DNA from: Phymorhynchus buccinoides
Lineage: Eukaryota > Mollusca > Gastropoda > Neogastropoda > Raphitomidae
Direction: 5' to 3'
NCBI GenBank assembly: GCA_017654935.2
Contig: CM065700.1
Span: forward strand, 48,916,491 to 48,980,490
DNA length: 64,000 nucleotides
Below the pieces are notes generated by a model, which made no database searches, was not told the origin of the DNA, and saw nothing but the letters and a program-made list of their open reading frames with translations. Position numbers and translations under genes: made by a program. Positions 13,653 through 25,724 of the stretch are shown here, piece after piece (the first letter of the stretch is position 1; every line of letters starts with the position of its first letter).

Positions 13653-14980
13653 TAGGGGAGACTTATTGATATAGTACCTGTCATGCAATTCGTACCACCT
13701 TGTTTCCGAGCAAACTGTAGAAGATTTAGGGTTACAAATTGTGCGTGAAGTTTGGATAATGAATGGGAAATACTTTATCACAACCAAAATGCAACAAAGA
13801 GGAAAACCGTTTGTAAGGCAAACAAAAATTCATCTTGGCAGCATACTAATGATGTTATTTGGGGTAATGCTTTTTCATTTGTTATTCAATGCACCAATAC
13901 AAAAATTAAAACTCTAAATGTCACTCAACAAATCTCTAAAGTGTTAGGGTCAGTGTTGTCCATTTCGTAAATTAAAATATTCGAAGCAAAAAACAACAAC
14001 TGAGCTATAGTTATGCAATTAGTACCTCTGTCATGCAATTCGTAGCCTACCTCCTACGTCTTTTCAATGGCGCAGCGTGAAAAATGCATTCAAAAGCCTG
14101 TTTTAAATGACAAAAAGGACATAATATTGTGTTGACGTCACAGAAGCTAACAGGAACATTTAGAAGAAAGAATGGCCTATAGTTAAAGCCAAGTCACGAG
14201 TAGCCTACAGTTGAATTAGTGCTATAAACCCCCTGGTCTTGTAATTCGTACCTTTTGAAGACAAAGGTAGTTTTGCTATTAAGCCAAAAGTATAAACCTT
14301 ATCTTATAATTATAGTATACAGTTATAGCCCTCTATCAGCAGTATCCATGTTGAAAGTTTTATAGCTTTCGGATTATCTGCCCTTGAGATAGAGCTCTCT
14401 TTCCTTAAGAGGTACCACATCAATAAGTGTCCCATACTACTACTACCACCTAACTACTTTTGCTAATACTACGAAGCTTACTGGAACAACAACAACACAA
14501 ACTAAAACAATCTCCCCATGCTTTCAAAACTATTGGTCATGCAAGATAGCTGTCTCTTTAGTTTTGGCCCAATCTTTAGACTAATGTCGATAAAATAAAA
14601 TGAAAAAACAAAGCTTAAAAGATACTGTTAAAATATATAGAGAACAATGGTAGTTTAGACACAGCCGTTGCATTTCCGTATTGACAATGTTCACTGACAA
14701 GCAACATTCTGCTGTTTCGGGGGAGAAGGGATAGGGTTAGGATCAGCCTGGGATTATTGTCATGAAACTGAAAGATCCAGACTTTGAGATTGAGAGTCGT
14801 AAGCATAGGGGGGGGGGGGGGGGTATAGACTACAAGTTTCCTTTAAATGTGTACTGTAATAATGTTTAAAGCAATCGTGAGTAAACAGCCTGTAACACAG
14901 AAGAGTACACTACGAATTTATTATCTAAACTTCATGACAATGTTTTAATCTTTCTTCGTATGAAACAGAAAACACACATA
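13651..14980. other. No gene seen
   Basis: AT-rich sequence. A short phrase, GTCATGCAATTCGTA, occurs at about 13680 and 14031, with a related form near 14238, so part of this may be a degenerate dispersed repeat. A poly-G run sits at 14809-14822. No exon-like signal was convincing. Confidence 0.4.
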
Positions 14981-15305
<325 letters not shown>

Positions 15306-15510
15306 GAGGCTCAGAGACAACGATAGAACAAGACAGTAGAACAATGAAGAGGCCAACAGTCTGTCAAGCTGAGTGTCACAAAAACGTTTTTCACGATTTT
15401 CACCTAAATGATGCCACGTGACCCAGTTTATCCAATCACATGGAAGCGCGTGCGTTTTCTTGTTTTTTGGTTTTTTCAGGTTGAAATTTCTTTTGTGCAC
15501 TCCATTGCAG

Positions 15511-15580
15511 ACGACACAGCAGCAGGCGAAACGTTCTCTGCTGATTATGATGAGCCCGCTTTTTACCAAAAAAATGGAAG
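15511..15580 (+). other. Candidate 70-nt internal exon, function unknown
   Basis: Flanked by a pyrimidine-rich acceptor (TTTGTGCACTCCATTGCAG) and a good donor (GAAG then GTGAGTGG). Two of three frames are open. One reads DDTAAGETFSADYDEPAF, which looks protein-like but which I do not recognise. No partner exon was found on the plus strand nearby, so this may be chance or part of a decayed gene. Confidence 0.25.
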
Positions 15581-15959
15581 GTGAGTGGTTATGATTGCCT
15601 TGCTTTTTGCTTTGTGTGAATTTTAGGGCTACAGGAGAAAAGTAGGCTTCGAACAATACAAACAGCGAAGAATGGTGGTTAAGTATTGCACCGGCTTTGG
15701 CAAAATGGCCACGTCTCTCGACCACCAGCGTATCATTTCACCACGTCCTCAGGTGCACCAGTCTCGCTCTTGTGGGTTAGGTCAGAGAATTTAGGACATC
15801 TAGGCCTCGCGGCCTTTTGATGTGTCCTTCCTGATTTTTTTCTCTGTATTCTATATCATTTTTTTTAAGAGCCTAGTTGTTTTTAAATCATACTTAAGAA
15901 AGGAGGTGACAAGATAAAATCTAGATTAGACTATGGCTGGTACCCACGTGTCGTCATAT

Positions 15960-16200
15960 CCGGCCACAAGGAGCGCCATATTATGGGAGACCGCCATCTT
16001 AGTCCTTACCTTTTTTTGAAAAATGCCAGATCGATGCTGCGTATTTGGCTGTTCCAATTCAAAACTTATCTAAACTGTATTTATAACATCTGGATGTTTT
16101 CTTTACACATTTAGATATAACATTTTCACTTTGTTTACACACAAATAAGGACTAAGATGGCGACACTTCCGTTGGAATGGTCGAGATGCGCACGCAGGTG
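15960..16200 (+). mobile_element. Possible inverted-repeat element with a THAP-like start peptide
   Basis: CGCCATCTTAGTCCTTA near 15993 and its inverse TAAGGACTAAGATGGCG near 16147 bracket about 140 bases. Between them an ATG at 16023 opens MPDRCCVFGCSNSKLI, then stop. That has the spacing of the first two zinc-binding cysteines of a THAP domain. THAP domains start P-element-type transposases and several host genes. Alternatively the inverted CCATCTT motifs are YY1-type promoter sites. The peptide is too short to decide. Confidence 0.3.
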
Positions 16201-16452
16201 GGTTGGAGCCATCAGTATTAGTTTTCGCAAGTAGTTGTAAAATAAAGTTTAAAATTGCATTGACTGGGAGAACAAAATAATCTTTTTTTTTTAGTCATTG
16301 ATTTATTTCCATGGTGGGTGGCGTCAAAATGCCGTCAGTTGAAAGGGGTGGTGGTGTATCCTTGTCTTTCCTTTTGAGGCTTTATCCAGGCTACGGGTAC
16401 GGGGCTCTATCACGGGACGCAAAAATTGTGCGCAAAATGTCTTCAAAAGCTA

Positions 16453-16672
16453 CTAACCCTAACCCTAACCCTATTCCTTACCAAGATGCGTTAAATATAC
16501 GAAATAAGAAAATGCATTTGTTGAAGAAAAAATCGACTTGGAAGAGTTACTATCCCTGAACATGGTCTGAGTGTTGCAACAACGCCGTACCCGTAGCCAT
16601 TGTTAATTTTTTTAAATGTTAAGTTATCTCTCACCCCCACCGAGGCCTGAGAGTCAAATGACTTATTGTTGC

Positions 16673-16716
<44 letters not shown>
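16453..16716. repeat. Short telomere-like (CTAACC)n and (AGT)n tract
   Basis: Three CTAACC-type units (TTAGGG on the other strand) at about 16453-16471, and an (AGT)n run at about 16674-16716. The TTAGGG type is the usual animal telomere repeat, here interstitial and very short. Confidence 0.7.
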
Positions 16717-16717
<1 letters not shown>

Positions 16718-17072
16718 AATAGGGACTAATCAAGCCGTTAAGCTTTTTAGCAGTCCCATCGATTTCCAATTTGATATTTTCCTTTTTTTTTTTTTTTTTC
16801 TTCTAGCGGTCAAGGTTTTACGGTTGAATTTTCCTATAATACAAAAATTAATAATCAATGCTGGTTGCTGGTTGACATTGGCATGTAGAAAGGGCCAATA
16901 GTAAAAATGATAGCTGTACAAGCAATGATGTTCAACGGTATTGGAATATCATGGTACTGCTTACTTTGTGGAAGGCTACGGCTCTCAAATTAGGGTGATT
17001 CTGCACTGGTTCTAGTGCTGCAGCCAAAGGGATTGGCTGGCCTTTGGGGACCTTCCCCAGCGCCACCTGTTC

Positions 17073-17202
17073 TTAAAGACCCACCACGTCACGTGTGAAA
17101 ATCATGGTTTTCACGTGTTTTCCCTCTTGTAGCTGAAAACAAATCTTAAGAAATCTTCCAAGCATAAGAGGGAATGTGACACGTGACGTGGGGGGTCTTT
17201 AA
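17073..17202. mobile_element. Foldback derivative of family 1
   Basis: Starts TTAAAGACCCACCACGTCAC and ends with its near-perfect inverse (GTGACGTGGGGGGTCTTTAA), TTAA at each edge and about 130 bases overall. Both arms match the right end of the 9002-9237 family, so it looks like two right ends joined head to head. Confidence 0.75.
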
Positions 17203-17532
17203 ATCCCTGTGGCCGAGAGTGGGGATGTACGGTGCATTTACACAAAATAACAAAAAGCAATTAAAGAATGCCAGCATAAAATGCAGTAATAACCCGTAAG
17301 TTAAAATCTGAATATATGCATCCCTCAAAAATTCAAGAAAGGTCTAAGTTTAGAGCTTCTAATTAACATTCAGTTGGTTTCCTTTTATTTGTATCCAAAA
17401 CATATCTCTATGCCCATGTACGTATTGTGGTGCAGATCAGAATTCCTGTTCTTTGTGAGATTGAACGGGTGTTGAGGCCTGAGGGTGTGTATGTTTGTAG
17501 TTATTTTATCCAGACATTTTCGCGTTTGAGTC

Positions 17533-17790
17533 TACGTAGTCGGCTGTCTGAGTGTTGTTTCCCTATTGCTGTGTCGGAGGTCTGTGAGAGAATGGTTCGG
17601 TTTGTTGAAATGTTTGGTAACTAGGGTGCCAGAATTTGTGTTGATGTTTGAGCGGTAATGGTAGAATCTTATTCTCAGGGAGTTTTCTGTCTCACCTACA
17701 TACTGAGTTTGATGGCATTTGGCACAGTTTAGTATGTAGATGATGTTGGAGGCGTCACAGGACATAATGTGTCCTTATGCGGAAGGTCTA
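17533..17790 (-). pseudogene. Penelope-like element, GIY-YIG endonuclease domain remnant
   Basis: Minus-strand translation contains NIIYILNCAKCHQTQYVGET, then SLRIRFYHYRSNI. This is the pattern of the GIY-YIG endonuclease that follows the reverse transcriptase in Penelope-like elements (Ile-Tyr, CxxC, YVGxT, LRxRxxxHR). A stop lies just upstream in frame and the chain stops at 17532. It lies downstream of the RT fragments on the same strand, separated by a 59-bp tandem array. Non-functional as read here. Confidence 0.8.
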
Positions 17791-17857
17791 ATTGGTTGAA
17801 TGGCTCGTGAATGTTTGTGTTTCGACGAGATGGGCTGCACAGACTACACATTGCGCC

Positions 17858-18340
17858 CTAGTGCATTTGAAGCAACCTGGTTCTTCTTGGCTTTGAGGGG
17901 TGGGCAGTGAGGATGGCATCAGGATTTGAAGCAGCCTGCTTCTTCTTGGCTTTGAGGGGTGGGCAATGAGGATGGCATCAGGATTTGAAGCAGCCTGCTT
18001 CTTCTTGGCTTTGAGGGGTGGGCAGTGAGGATGGCATCAGGATTTGAAGCAGCCTGCTTCTTCTTGGCTTTGAGGGGTGGGCAGTGAGGATGGCATCAGG
18101 ATTTGAAGCAGCCTGCTTCTTCTTGGCTTTGAGGGGTGGGCAGTGAGGATGGCATCAGGATTTGAAGCAGCCTGCTTCTTCTTGGCTTTGAGGGGTGGGC
18201 AGTGAGGATGGCATCAGGATTTGAAGCAGCCTGCTTCTTCTTGGCTTTGAGGGGTGGGCAGTGAGGATGGCATCAGGATTTGAAGCAGCCTGCTTCTTCT
18301 TGGCTTTGAGGGGTGGGCAATGAGGATGGCATCAGGATTT
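17858..18340. repeat. 59-bp minisatellite inside the Penelope-like element, 8 copies
   Basis: Eight head-to-tail units of about 59 bp, recognisable by GCAGCCTGCTTCTTCTTGGC and GAGGGGTGGGCAGTGAGGAT. It lies between the RT and endonuclease remnants. The period is not a multiple of three, and joining units creates stops on the minus strand, so it cannot be a coding linker. Confidence 0.95.
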
Positions 18341-18427
18341 GCTTTAACATTCGACTATTTTTCTCCCCCAGAATGGGAGCCTGAGAGATTGCCTTTTGTG
18401 CTCTTGTACTGGAGTGCAAAAATAAAT

Positions 18428-19440
18428 TAATGGGGGAGGAAGTCTCTGAACCTTTTTCTGAGGGGAGGGTTGGAAGGATTGTGCGTTACAACGAAAGGGA
18501 CTCTTTGATTGTTTGCTTTTTGTTTGCATTGCAGTGTCTGTTCGCGCCGGATTAGACTCGCTCGCTGTTCTGCTCTTGTGATGAATTTGCGTGGGTATCC
18601 GCGTTTCTTTAGATGTTCGCTCATTTCGCTGCACCGAGTTTTAAACTCTGATTCTTGGGAGCATGTTCGACGCACCCGCAAAAACACCTGACGGATATTG
18701 TTCCTACAGTGAAGAGGGTGTGCTGAAGTGTATTGTAGATAGTTGTGAGCATCTGTTGCTTTTGTGTAAAGGTCAGTTTCCAATAACCAATTTTTGATTT
18801 TGACAAGGATGTCAAGGAAAGGTAGAGCAGTTTTTGAGTGAGAGGCAGTGGGGTGAATGGTGTTGAGGAACGCTGTGAATGTTTCAAGCTCTGTCAATGA
18901 AGCGTTTCCGAAAGTCTGCTGACAAGGGTATGGGACTCTCCGACACGATCTTGGCCTCCAACCACCCCATCAATAAATGTGCAATGGCAGGGGCCATGGG
19001 AGTGCCCATGGCAGTCCCTTGGATGTGATTGTAACACTGGTTTTCGAATTTGAAGTAGTTGTTTGACCAAATGTGTGTAGCAACAGATATAACATCATCA
19101 GAAGGAGGGGTTTTATCAAAGTTTCTAGAGTTGAAGTGGGTGAGGGCCAAGATCATGTCCTCTCTGGGTATGTTTGTATATAGGCTCACCACATCAAACG
19201 TCACTAGAGTTGCATTCTGGAATGGTCCATATTTGGAGTTCCATTCATTAATCAAGTTGAGCAAGTGTCTTTGACATAACTTGGTAAAGTCATCACATAA
19301 TCTTCAAGCCAGTCATCCACCAAGCGTGACAGGTTCTCTGGTGGGCAATAATAGGCCGTCATGGGGATTGTCTAGGGTTTTGTGGATTTTGGGTTGGTGG
19401 TAGTAGATGTGTGTCAGTACGGTCTTGGCGTCTGTCGTGC
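18428..19440 (-). pseudogene. Penelope-like element, reverse transcriptase remnant
   Basis: Read on the minus strand: PKIHKTLDNPHDG near 19390, then FDVVSLYTNIPREDMI and QGTAMGTPMAPAIAHLLM (18884-19264), then TELETFTAFL, FLDILVKI and RVRRTCS (18427-18897). These are characteristic Penelope-like RT blocks in the right order. The element is dead: frames shift between blocks near 19290 and 18890, and at the second site the FIDD-type catalytic box reads KRFID then RA, losing the second aspartate and about ten following residues. The 5' part runs into CA repeats at about 19445. Confidence 0.85.
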
Positions 19441-19454
19441 CCATTTGAATATAT

Positions 19455-20345
<891 letters not shown>

Positions 20346-20865
20346 GCATTAACACAAGCATCGTCTCATTATGTAACACATTTAGTGAGAACAAAAGGTG
20401 GCTTGTAAGAGATGATATAGTATGATCGATTCACCCACTCTCCGTTCATCGTCTGTACTTTCTTCTGTTGATAAATGTCTACATGGAAGAAAATCAATCC
20501 AGCACGTGACTCCATCTCACGTAAAGAACAAACACAATGAACTAGGTCTGGAGCGGCGGGACACGGTGCTATGGGCTACAAGATCAGATCGAATGTCGAG
20601 CTGCCCGGAATGATCTTGTCCGCAAATACGGGACCTCGGTTTAAGGTCTTATCCGAAGGACCAGGGAATAGTAGTAAAGTATATTTCCCAAGGACACAAC
20701 ACCGCGAACTGAGCCGAGTTCAAAGCAGCGCACTCTCAAACCCGTTGGGCTAGGAGTGGCGACTGTAACCACTGAGCTATTAATAGTTATATAGCTCAGT
20801 GACTGTAACCACTGAGCTATTAATAGCTATAGCTCAGTGACTGTAACCAACTGTTTATTTTTAAT
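20346..20865. other. No gene seen; small inverted repeats near 20770-20850
   Basis: 20615-20760 resembles the tRNA-SINE family of 49545-49779 in places (GGGACCTCGGTTTA, then CTTATCCGAAGGACC) and may be a distant copy. At 20774-20845 the phrase CACTGAGCTATTAATAG recurs with its partial inverse TAGCTCAGTG, giving two small potential hairpins. Confidence 0.4.
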
Positions 20866-20867
20866 CA

Positions 20868-21051
20868 GATGTACGACACTGACGGCAGCTCCACAAGGTT
20901 GAAAGGGAAGGGAAGGGGATGGTGCGCAGCACGAGACGGTCCCCAGGAAGACCCATTTGCATCTTCATCACCCAATACCTCATCCTATCAGCATCAGAGA
21001 TCGTCGCAGCCGGACCCTTGTCGCTTTTAGCTCAACTTCTCATTTATGAAG
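20868..21051 (+). other. Candidate exon, hydrophobic product, function unknown
   Basis: A pyrimidine-rich acceptor (TTTATTTTTAATCAG) precedes 20868, and a strong donor (GAAG then GTAAGTGGG) follows 21051. One frame is open from an ATG at 20919 to the donor and has a hydrophobic stretch (ICIFITQYLILSASEIVAAG); another is open from the ATG at 20868 but stops before the donor. I recognise neither. An (AGT)n tract starts 50 bases into the putative intron. Weak: only splice signals and composition support it. Confidence 0.25.
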
Positions 21052-21099
21052 GTAAGTGGGACAAAAATCTGCTTAACTCTCTCTTTAAAAACAAAAGTA

Positions 21100-21104
21100 G
21101 TAGC

Positions 21105-21196
<92 letters not shown>

Positions 21197-21240
21197 CAGT
21201 AGCAGTAGTAGTAGTAGTAGTAGTAGTAGTCACAGCAGCA
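21100..21240. repeat. (AGT)n trinucleotide tract
   Basis: About 140 bases of AGT units with a few AGC and GGT variants. Open in several frames as poly-Ser or poly-Val. Confidence 0.95.
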
Positions 21241-21624
21241 GTTGTTGCTGATTGTTATGTGCATTTTTACTGGCCAAACGAAGTCTGACCGCTATTGTTT
21301 TGTCTGCTGATGTTATTGGATTTTTGTTTCATGTTTTTATTCCATTTCAATTTTGTGTAAAGCGCCCTGTAGCCTACATAGTAGGATGGGCGCTATATAC
21401 ATTTTCCTCATTATTATCATTATTAAAAAATAACCAGTTGAATTGCTGGTTTGAACTTGCCATCAAAACTATTAATTGTGCATTGATATAGAGGTTTTAT
21501 TATGGAAAGTGGTCTTCGTGTGAGTTTTTGCTTTTTTTTTGGAAGGTGTTCATACATTTTGTTTGCAATTATCGTTGTGTTTAATTGGCTTGTTTTTATT
21601 CATGGGGATAACGGGGTATTTGTC
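21241..21624. other. No gene seen; SINE-like AGCGC tail
   Basis: GTAAAGCGCCCTGTAGCC and GGGCGCTATATACATTTTC at about 21357-21410 followed by an ATT-rich tail look like the 3' end of a short interspersed element; related phrases occur near 55505-55570 and 43941-44005. No coding signal. Confidence 0.4.
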
Positions 21625-21990
21625 GGTAAAACAGTTCCCCCACCTTCTGGAAGCTGTGCTAGCAGTTTCATATAATCTACCTTTCTCTTTGACTGTCTTT
21701 TCCTCTTACTATCATCTGCTATTTTTCTTACTTGTTCGCGCATTGTCCTGTCACCCTCCACCCCAACCCCTAAAACATGTCTTCCAAATATTGTTTTTCT
21801 TTTGAGCTCCTCTGAAATCGAAATCGTCAGCTGAATGCAGCGGGGAGACCAATGAAAACTGAAAACCGGACACATACGTACCTCACCCATTATGGCCATA
21901 TGGCCTGGGAACGCACAAGAAGATGATCAGTGAAAAATGAAAACCGGACACAAACGTACCTCACCCATTATGGCCATATGTGATCGACCT
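21625..21990 (-). mobile_element. SINE-like dispersed repeat A
   Basis: Minus-oriented copy of a ~370-bp repeat defined by the plus-oriented copy at 61200-61590. Landmarks: ACCCATTATGGCCATATGGC, CAGCGGGGAGACCA and TTCCCCCACCTTCTGGAAG. The outer segment (GAAAACCGGACACA plus CCATTATGGCCATAT) is repeated once more at 21925-21985, a short tandem duplication of its end. Confidence 0.8.
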
Positions 21991-22587
21991 AGCACCACGA
22001 AAGGGACATTGTCAAAATGACCATTCTGAGGAAATGGTACAGTTAAAAGCTTCAGGCAAGTTTCTTTCCAATGATATAAAATAAAAACATCTTGTATCCT
22101 TTTTTGTTGTAGACTTACGAGCATTTAAAGTTGGTAAGGTGACTGTCAGCCGTTTTGATCAATCAGTGTAAAGTATAGCCTATCCTGAGACAGTGCACCA
22201 ACCAACTAATTTTAAAGTACTTTTTTGAATATGTAGAGACCATATTAGATATTGTCCTGTGTGGATGTGAAAGATAAGATGCTAAAGAGCATGAAAATAC
22301 CCATACCTCAAAATTGATATAAAAACAATGAGAGTTTTGACTTTGCAAACTTGTGAACAACTATCCCAGCGACTGAGTGTCTCCTTCGTGGTGCTGGGTC
22401 ACATGCGGCCTGGGAACACAGCTCACATCGGAGGCACTGGTGCTGGCCTCTGGTGCTGCAGCCTTGGGGAATTAGTCTGAGGGTTCCTGGCCCGGCCCTC
22501 CAGAGCAGCAGCCGCCGCCTTTGCTCTTTGGAAGTGATGTTCAGACAAGCAAACGCATGCGCGCATCCGCACATATGCACATGTACA

Positions 22588-22588
22588 C

Positions 22589-22647
<59 letters not shown>

Positions 22648-22662
22648 GCGCGCGCGCGCGCG
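22588..22662. repeat. (CA)n then (CG)n tract
   Basis: A pure CA run followed by alternating CGCGCG to 22663, where a hAT-like element begins. Alternating purine-pyrimidine DNA of this kind can adopt Z-form; that is general knowledge, not shown here. Confidence 0.9.
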
Positions 22663-22663
22663 C

Positions 22664-22975
22664 CAGGGCTCCCTACCTTATTTTTTCGCAAGAAATTTAC
22701 GGACATGCTGGGTCTGACTATTCCTTAGGCGCACAACGCATCTGCGCTCTTTTGACAGGAAACTTTTGGACCCCCATTTGGGGGTCTATGGTAAGTACTA
22801 AAATTCTAAAGGACCCTCTAAAAGAATGTGCAGGGGGTCCCAGGGATGCACTACAAAAATTCTTTTTAGCAATCGTAATGCCACTGGGACCCTCTATCCC
22901 TCCTCTAGGACCCTCTGTAATGTAAGTGAAGGAGTCCCTGGGACCCCTTGTTTTGCGGGACGATTGGGAGCCCTG
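22664..22975. mobile_element. hAT-like MITE
   Basis: Begins CAGGGCTCCC and ends GGGAGCCCTG, a perfect 10-bp terminal inverted repeat of the CAGGG type common in hAT elements, spanning 312 bp. The interior is rich in GGGACCC and GGGTCC palindromic pieces and has no coding frame. The eight bases on each side do not match, so a target duplication is not visible; the left flank is a CG repeat, which may have changed length. Confidence 0.65.
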
Positions 22976-23272
22976 CACACGAACACACACTGTGTTCTGT
23001 CAAACCACAAAGTACGTGTTCTCATTTCAATCTTACGATTTGCAGAACCCCACAGCCTGCCTAATAGCGTGACTTCAACAGGTGAGAAGTTTCTTCACGT
23101 CCCCACATTTCTAAAGCCTTCTGTTCTAGCCAACACGTTGACATGCCAGTGTGGATTTGTCTCAGAAGAGCTCGCATTTTCCACAAGACTTCTTCACGAA
23201 TAAAGTTGAGAGGCCGTTGTCGGATTGCCAGAAACCGTTTTTATTTGGCATTCTGCTGTTTTGGTATCTCTA
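22976..23272. other. No gene seen
   Basis: Unique-looking sequence between two MITEs. The short plus-strand frame at 22826-23203 crosses the MITE boundary and is not credible. Confidence 0.4.
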
Positions 23273-23494
23273 GATCACGTGTCAAAATCACGGGTTTCAC
23301 GTGTTTTTCCTCTTATAGCTGGAAAAAAATCTTGTTTTGACTAGGTCTCACTCCCATACAAATGCCTCCAAATTCAAACCGCAACATCATTTTAAAGAGC
23401 AGCCTCAATTTGAAGCTGGGGATATGTGTATGTGGGTCACAGTTACCCAGAACAAAACAAGGGACTTAACCGTGGTGCGTCAGTGTGTCTTTAA
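23273..23494 (-). mobile_element. TTAA MITE, family 1, inverted copy
   Basis: Inverted relative to 9002-9237: it ends GGTGCGTCAGTGTGTCTTTAA and contains ATTTTAAAGAGCAGCCTC. The outer left bases have diverged (CTAGATCACGTGTCAAAATC). Confidence 0.7.
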
Positions 23495-23630
23495 GATTTG
23501 TAGTGAAATAGATTTCCAACAGTGGAATAGGGTGTCAGTAAGCATGCCCGTGTTACATGGATACCGCTCTACTCTGTCACTTAGTACACTGGGTAAGAAA
23601 TAAAGGCTGAACAAAAAGATTTTGTTTTGG

Positions 23631-23926
23631 AGGGGGGGGGGGGGGTGAGAAAGGCGTTTAGGGGGGTGGTGATTGTGGGGAAGCCAGTTATAGCAGAACT
23701 CTGAAATATTTTAATGAATTAGGCCAACAGCCCTCATCATGACGAAAACACAACACATCAGAACTTACGCAATAGCCACACATCAACAACAAAACAAAAC
23801 CTACACACGTACGCGCGCGCGCACGCACACACACATGCACATATACGCACACACAAGTACGAATGAACGCACACAGATACGTACACACACACACAGAGTC
23901 ACAAACACCCATGCGCGCGTGCACAT

Positions 23927-24001
<75 letters not shown>
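23631..24001. repeat. Poly-G run, CA/CG-rich sequence and (CA)n tract
   Basis: A G run near 23632-23645, about 90 bases of unique sequence, CA-rich degenerate sequence with GCGCGC from about 23800, and pure (CA)n at about 23932-24000. Confidence 0.9.
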
Positions 24002-24002
<1 letters not shown>

Positions 24003-24294
24003 TTCAAAATATAACAATCAAAAGCCACCTACAAATTAATCCAAGATGGGCTATCATAGCGAAGTTTTCACAAGGAGCCCCAGAATAAATATCATAGCAT
24101 AAACTGTTCGGTTCCAAAAAGATAATTTCTACAGGTATAGCAAAAAAGCCAATGAATTTTCTTATGCTTGTTGATTTATCAGAAAAGACGCGCTCTTTTA
24201 TTAAAAGCTTGAATGATATACTTCGAAAGAGACACCAGCTAATTAACTCTAAAGAGGATAGTTTTTCGTTATGTTGGAATGGATATTTTAGATA

Positions 24295-24700
24295 GTGATA
24301 ACTCTATTGTCACCAAGCTCTGTTTCAACATCTCCGTTGTCCCCAAAACTCTGTATCAACAGTCATCTCGGTTGTCCTTGAGACTGTTTCCTCAACTCTA
24401 TTGTCACCAAACTCTGTTTCAACATCTCCGTTGTCCCCAAAACTCTGTATCAACAGTCATCTCGGTTGTCCTTGAGACTGTTTCCTCAACTCTATTGTCA
24501 CCAAACTCTGTTTCAACATCTCGGTTGTCCCCAAAACTCTTCCTTAACACTTGTCTCCAGAACTCTGTTTCCTTAACTCTATTGTCACCAAACTCTGTTT
24601 CAACATCTTGTTTATCCCCCAAACTCTGTTCTCGTAACTCTATTGTCACCAAACTCTGTTTGAACATCTGTTGTGTCCTAAGACTGTTCCCTCAGCTGTA
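24295..24700. repeat. 94-bp degenerate tandem repeat, 4-5 copies
   Basis: Units built around ACTCTATTGTCACCAAACTC and TGTTTCAACATCTCCGTTG. The first two are nearly identical; later ones shorten and diverge and merge with looser TGTCCCCAAACT-type sequence to about 24880. Period about 94 near the start. Confidence 0.85.
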
Positions 24701-24882
24701 TGCTCCCAATTCTATGTTCATAACGTCTTGTCCCCAAACTTCGTGTTCCCAGAAATCTGTTATCCCCAAACTGTGCTTCTACATCTCTGTGGCCCCAAAC
24801 TCATGTTGATCATATGATATTCTCCCAACTCTGTTCCCTCAGCTGTATGTCCCCACACTATGTTCATACATCTGGTTTGTCC

Positions 24883-25017
24883 CAAACCTGCCGCACCCAG
24901 CAGTGCAGTGCATCCTTCTTCCCCCGCACCATCAGAGAATGGAACACCCTCCACCCAGAGACCGTCCAAGCCCATTCTGCCAAAGCTTTCTTCCGAAGGC
25001 TGCTGACAGAGCACTAA
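24883..25017 (+). pseudogene. LINE reverse transcriptase C-terminal fragment
   Basis: The plus frame ends CSASFFPRTIREWNTLHPET, then AHSAKAFFRRLLTEH and stop. FFPRTIREWN is the usual C-terminal signature of Jockey/CR1-type non-LTR retrotransposon polyproteins. Only the last ~40 residues remain, so this is a 5'-truncated copy. Confidence 0.75.
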
Positions 25018-25118
25018 GCACACATCAGACCCAGGGGTAGGCAGTGGTTGGGCCGGCATCACGCTGGGTACCGCTGAACGGTCCTTGTCTGGCCGGTTGT
25101 CTGGCTGTCTACCCCCCA

Positions 25119-25122
<4 letters not shown>

Positions 25123-25186
<64 letters not shown>

Positions 25187-25216
25187 CCCCCTCCCCCCCC
25201 CCCCCCCCCCCCCCCC
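25123..25216. repeat. (CT)n then poly-C tract
   Basis: CT repeat to about 25184 and an almost uninterrupted C run to 25216, directly before a LINE fragment. Confidence 0.95.
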
Positions 25217-25674
25217 GTTTCGACTGGGCGTAAATGATTTGAGAAATAACAAACGCTTCGACAATAATATTCCCAAAACCTGTCCATTCTGCGATCAAAT
25301 AGAAAACGAGTTGCACTTCTTGATTCATTGCACTACCTATAAAGAGCTAAGAGACAAGTATATTTTCAAACATAATCAATTTAGAAACAACTATCCCATT
25401 GAATTAAAAAGTCTTCTTGCCAATGAAAATACATTCAAAACTAGAGATGTTGCCATGTTTATATTTTATGCGCTTAAAAAAAGAGATGAACTTATGTCAG
25501 TTAATACATGAACTTATGCATTATGAAATTTATTTGGATAACATGCTAGTGCTAAGTGAAAAAATATTCACATTTGTCCTGTTTTCATTTATTACATTAT
25601 GTGTGTATATGCGCACCCTCAATGTTATAGGCCGGAGGTCTGACATTAAAACATTTTTGAGTTTTGAGTTTTTG

Positions 25675-25676
<2 letters not shown>
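25217..25676 (+). pseudogene. LINE 3' fragment with CCHC-type motif and 3' UTR
   Basis: The plus frame from 25217 to the stop at 25511 reads TCPFCDQIENELHFLIHC, a Cx2C...HFLxHC zinc-knuckle-like motif typical of the C-terminus of some non-LTR retrotransposon polyproteins, then a Lys-rich tail. About 165 bases of AT-rich 3' UTR follow, ending in repeats of GAGTTTT, and then a (CT)n tract. 5'-truncated exactly at the poly-C run. Confidence 0.7.

Positions 25677-25722
<46 letters not shown>
25677..25722. repeat. (CT)n tract at a LINE 3' end
   Basis: A pure CT run directly following the GAGTTTT-repeat tail of the LINE fragment. Confidence 0.95.

Positions 25723-25724
<2 letters not shown>

Noticed and set aside
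16453..16471. Telomere end or fusion site
   Set aside because: Only about three TTAGGG-type units in the middle of ordinary sequence.
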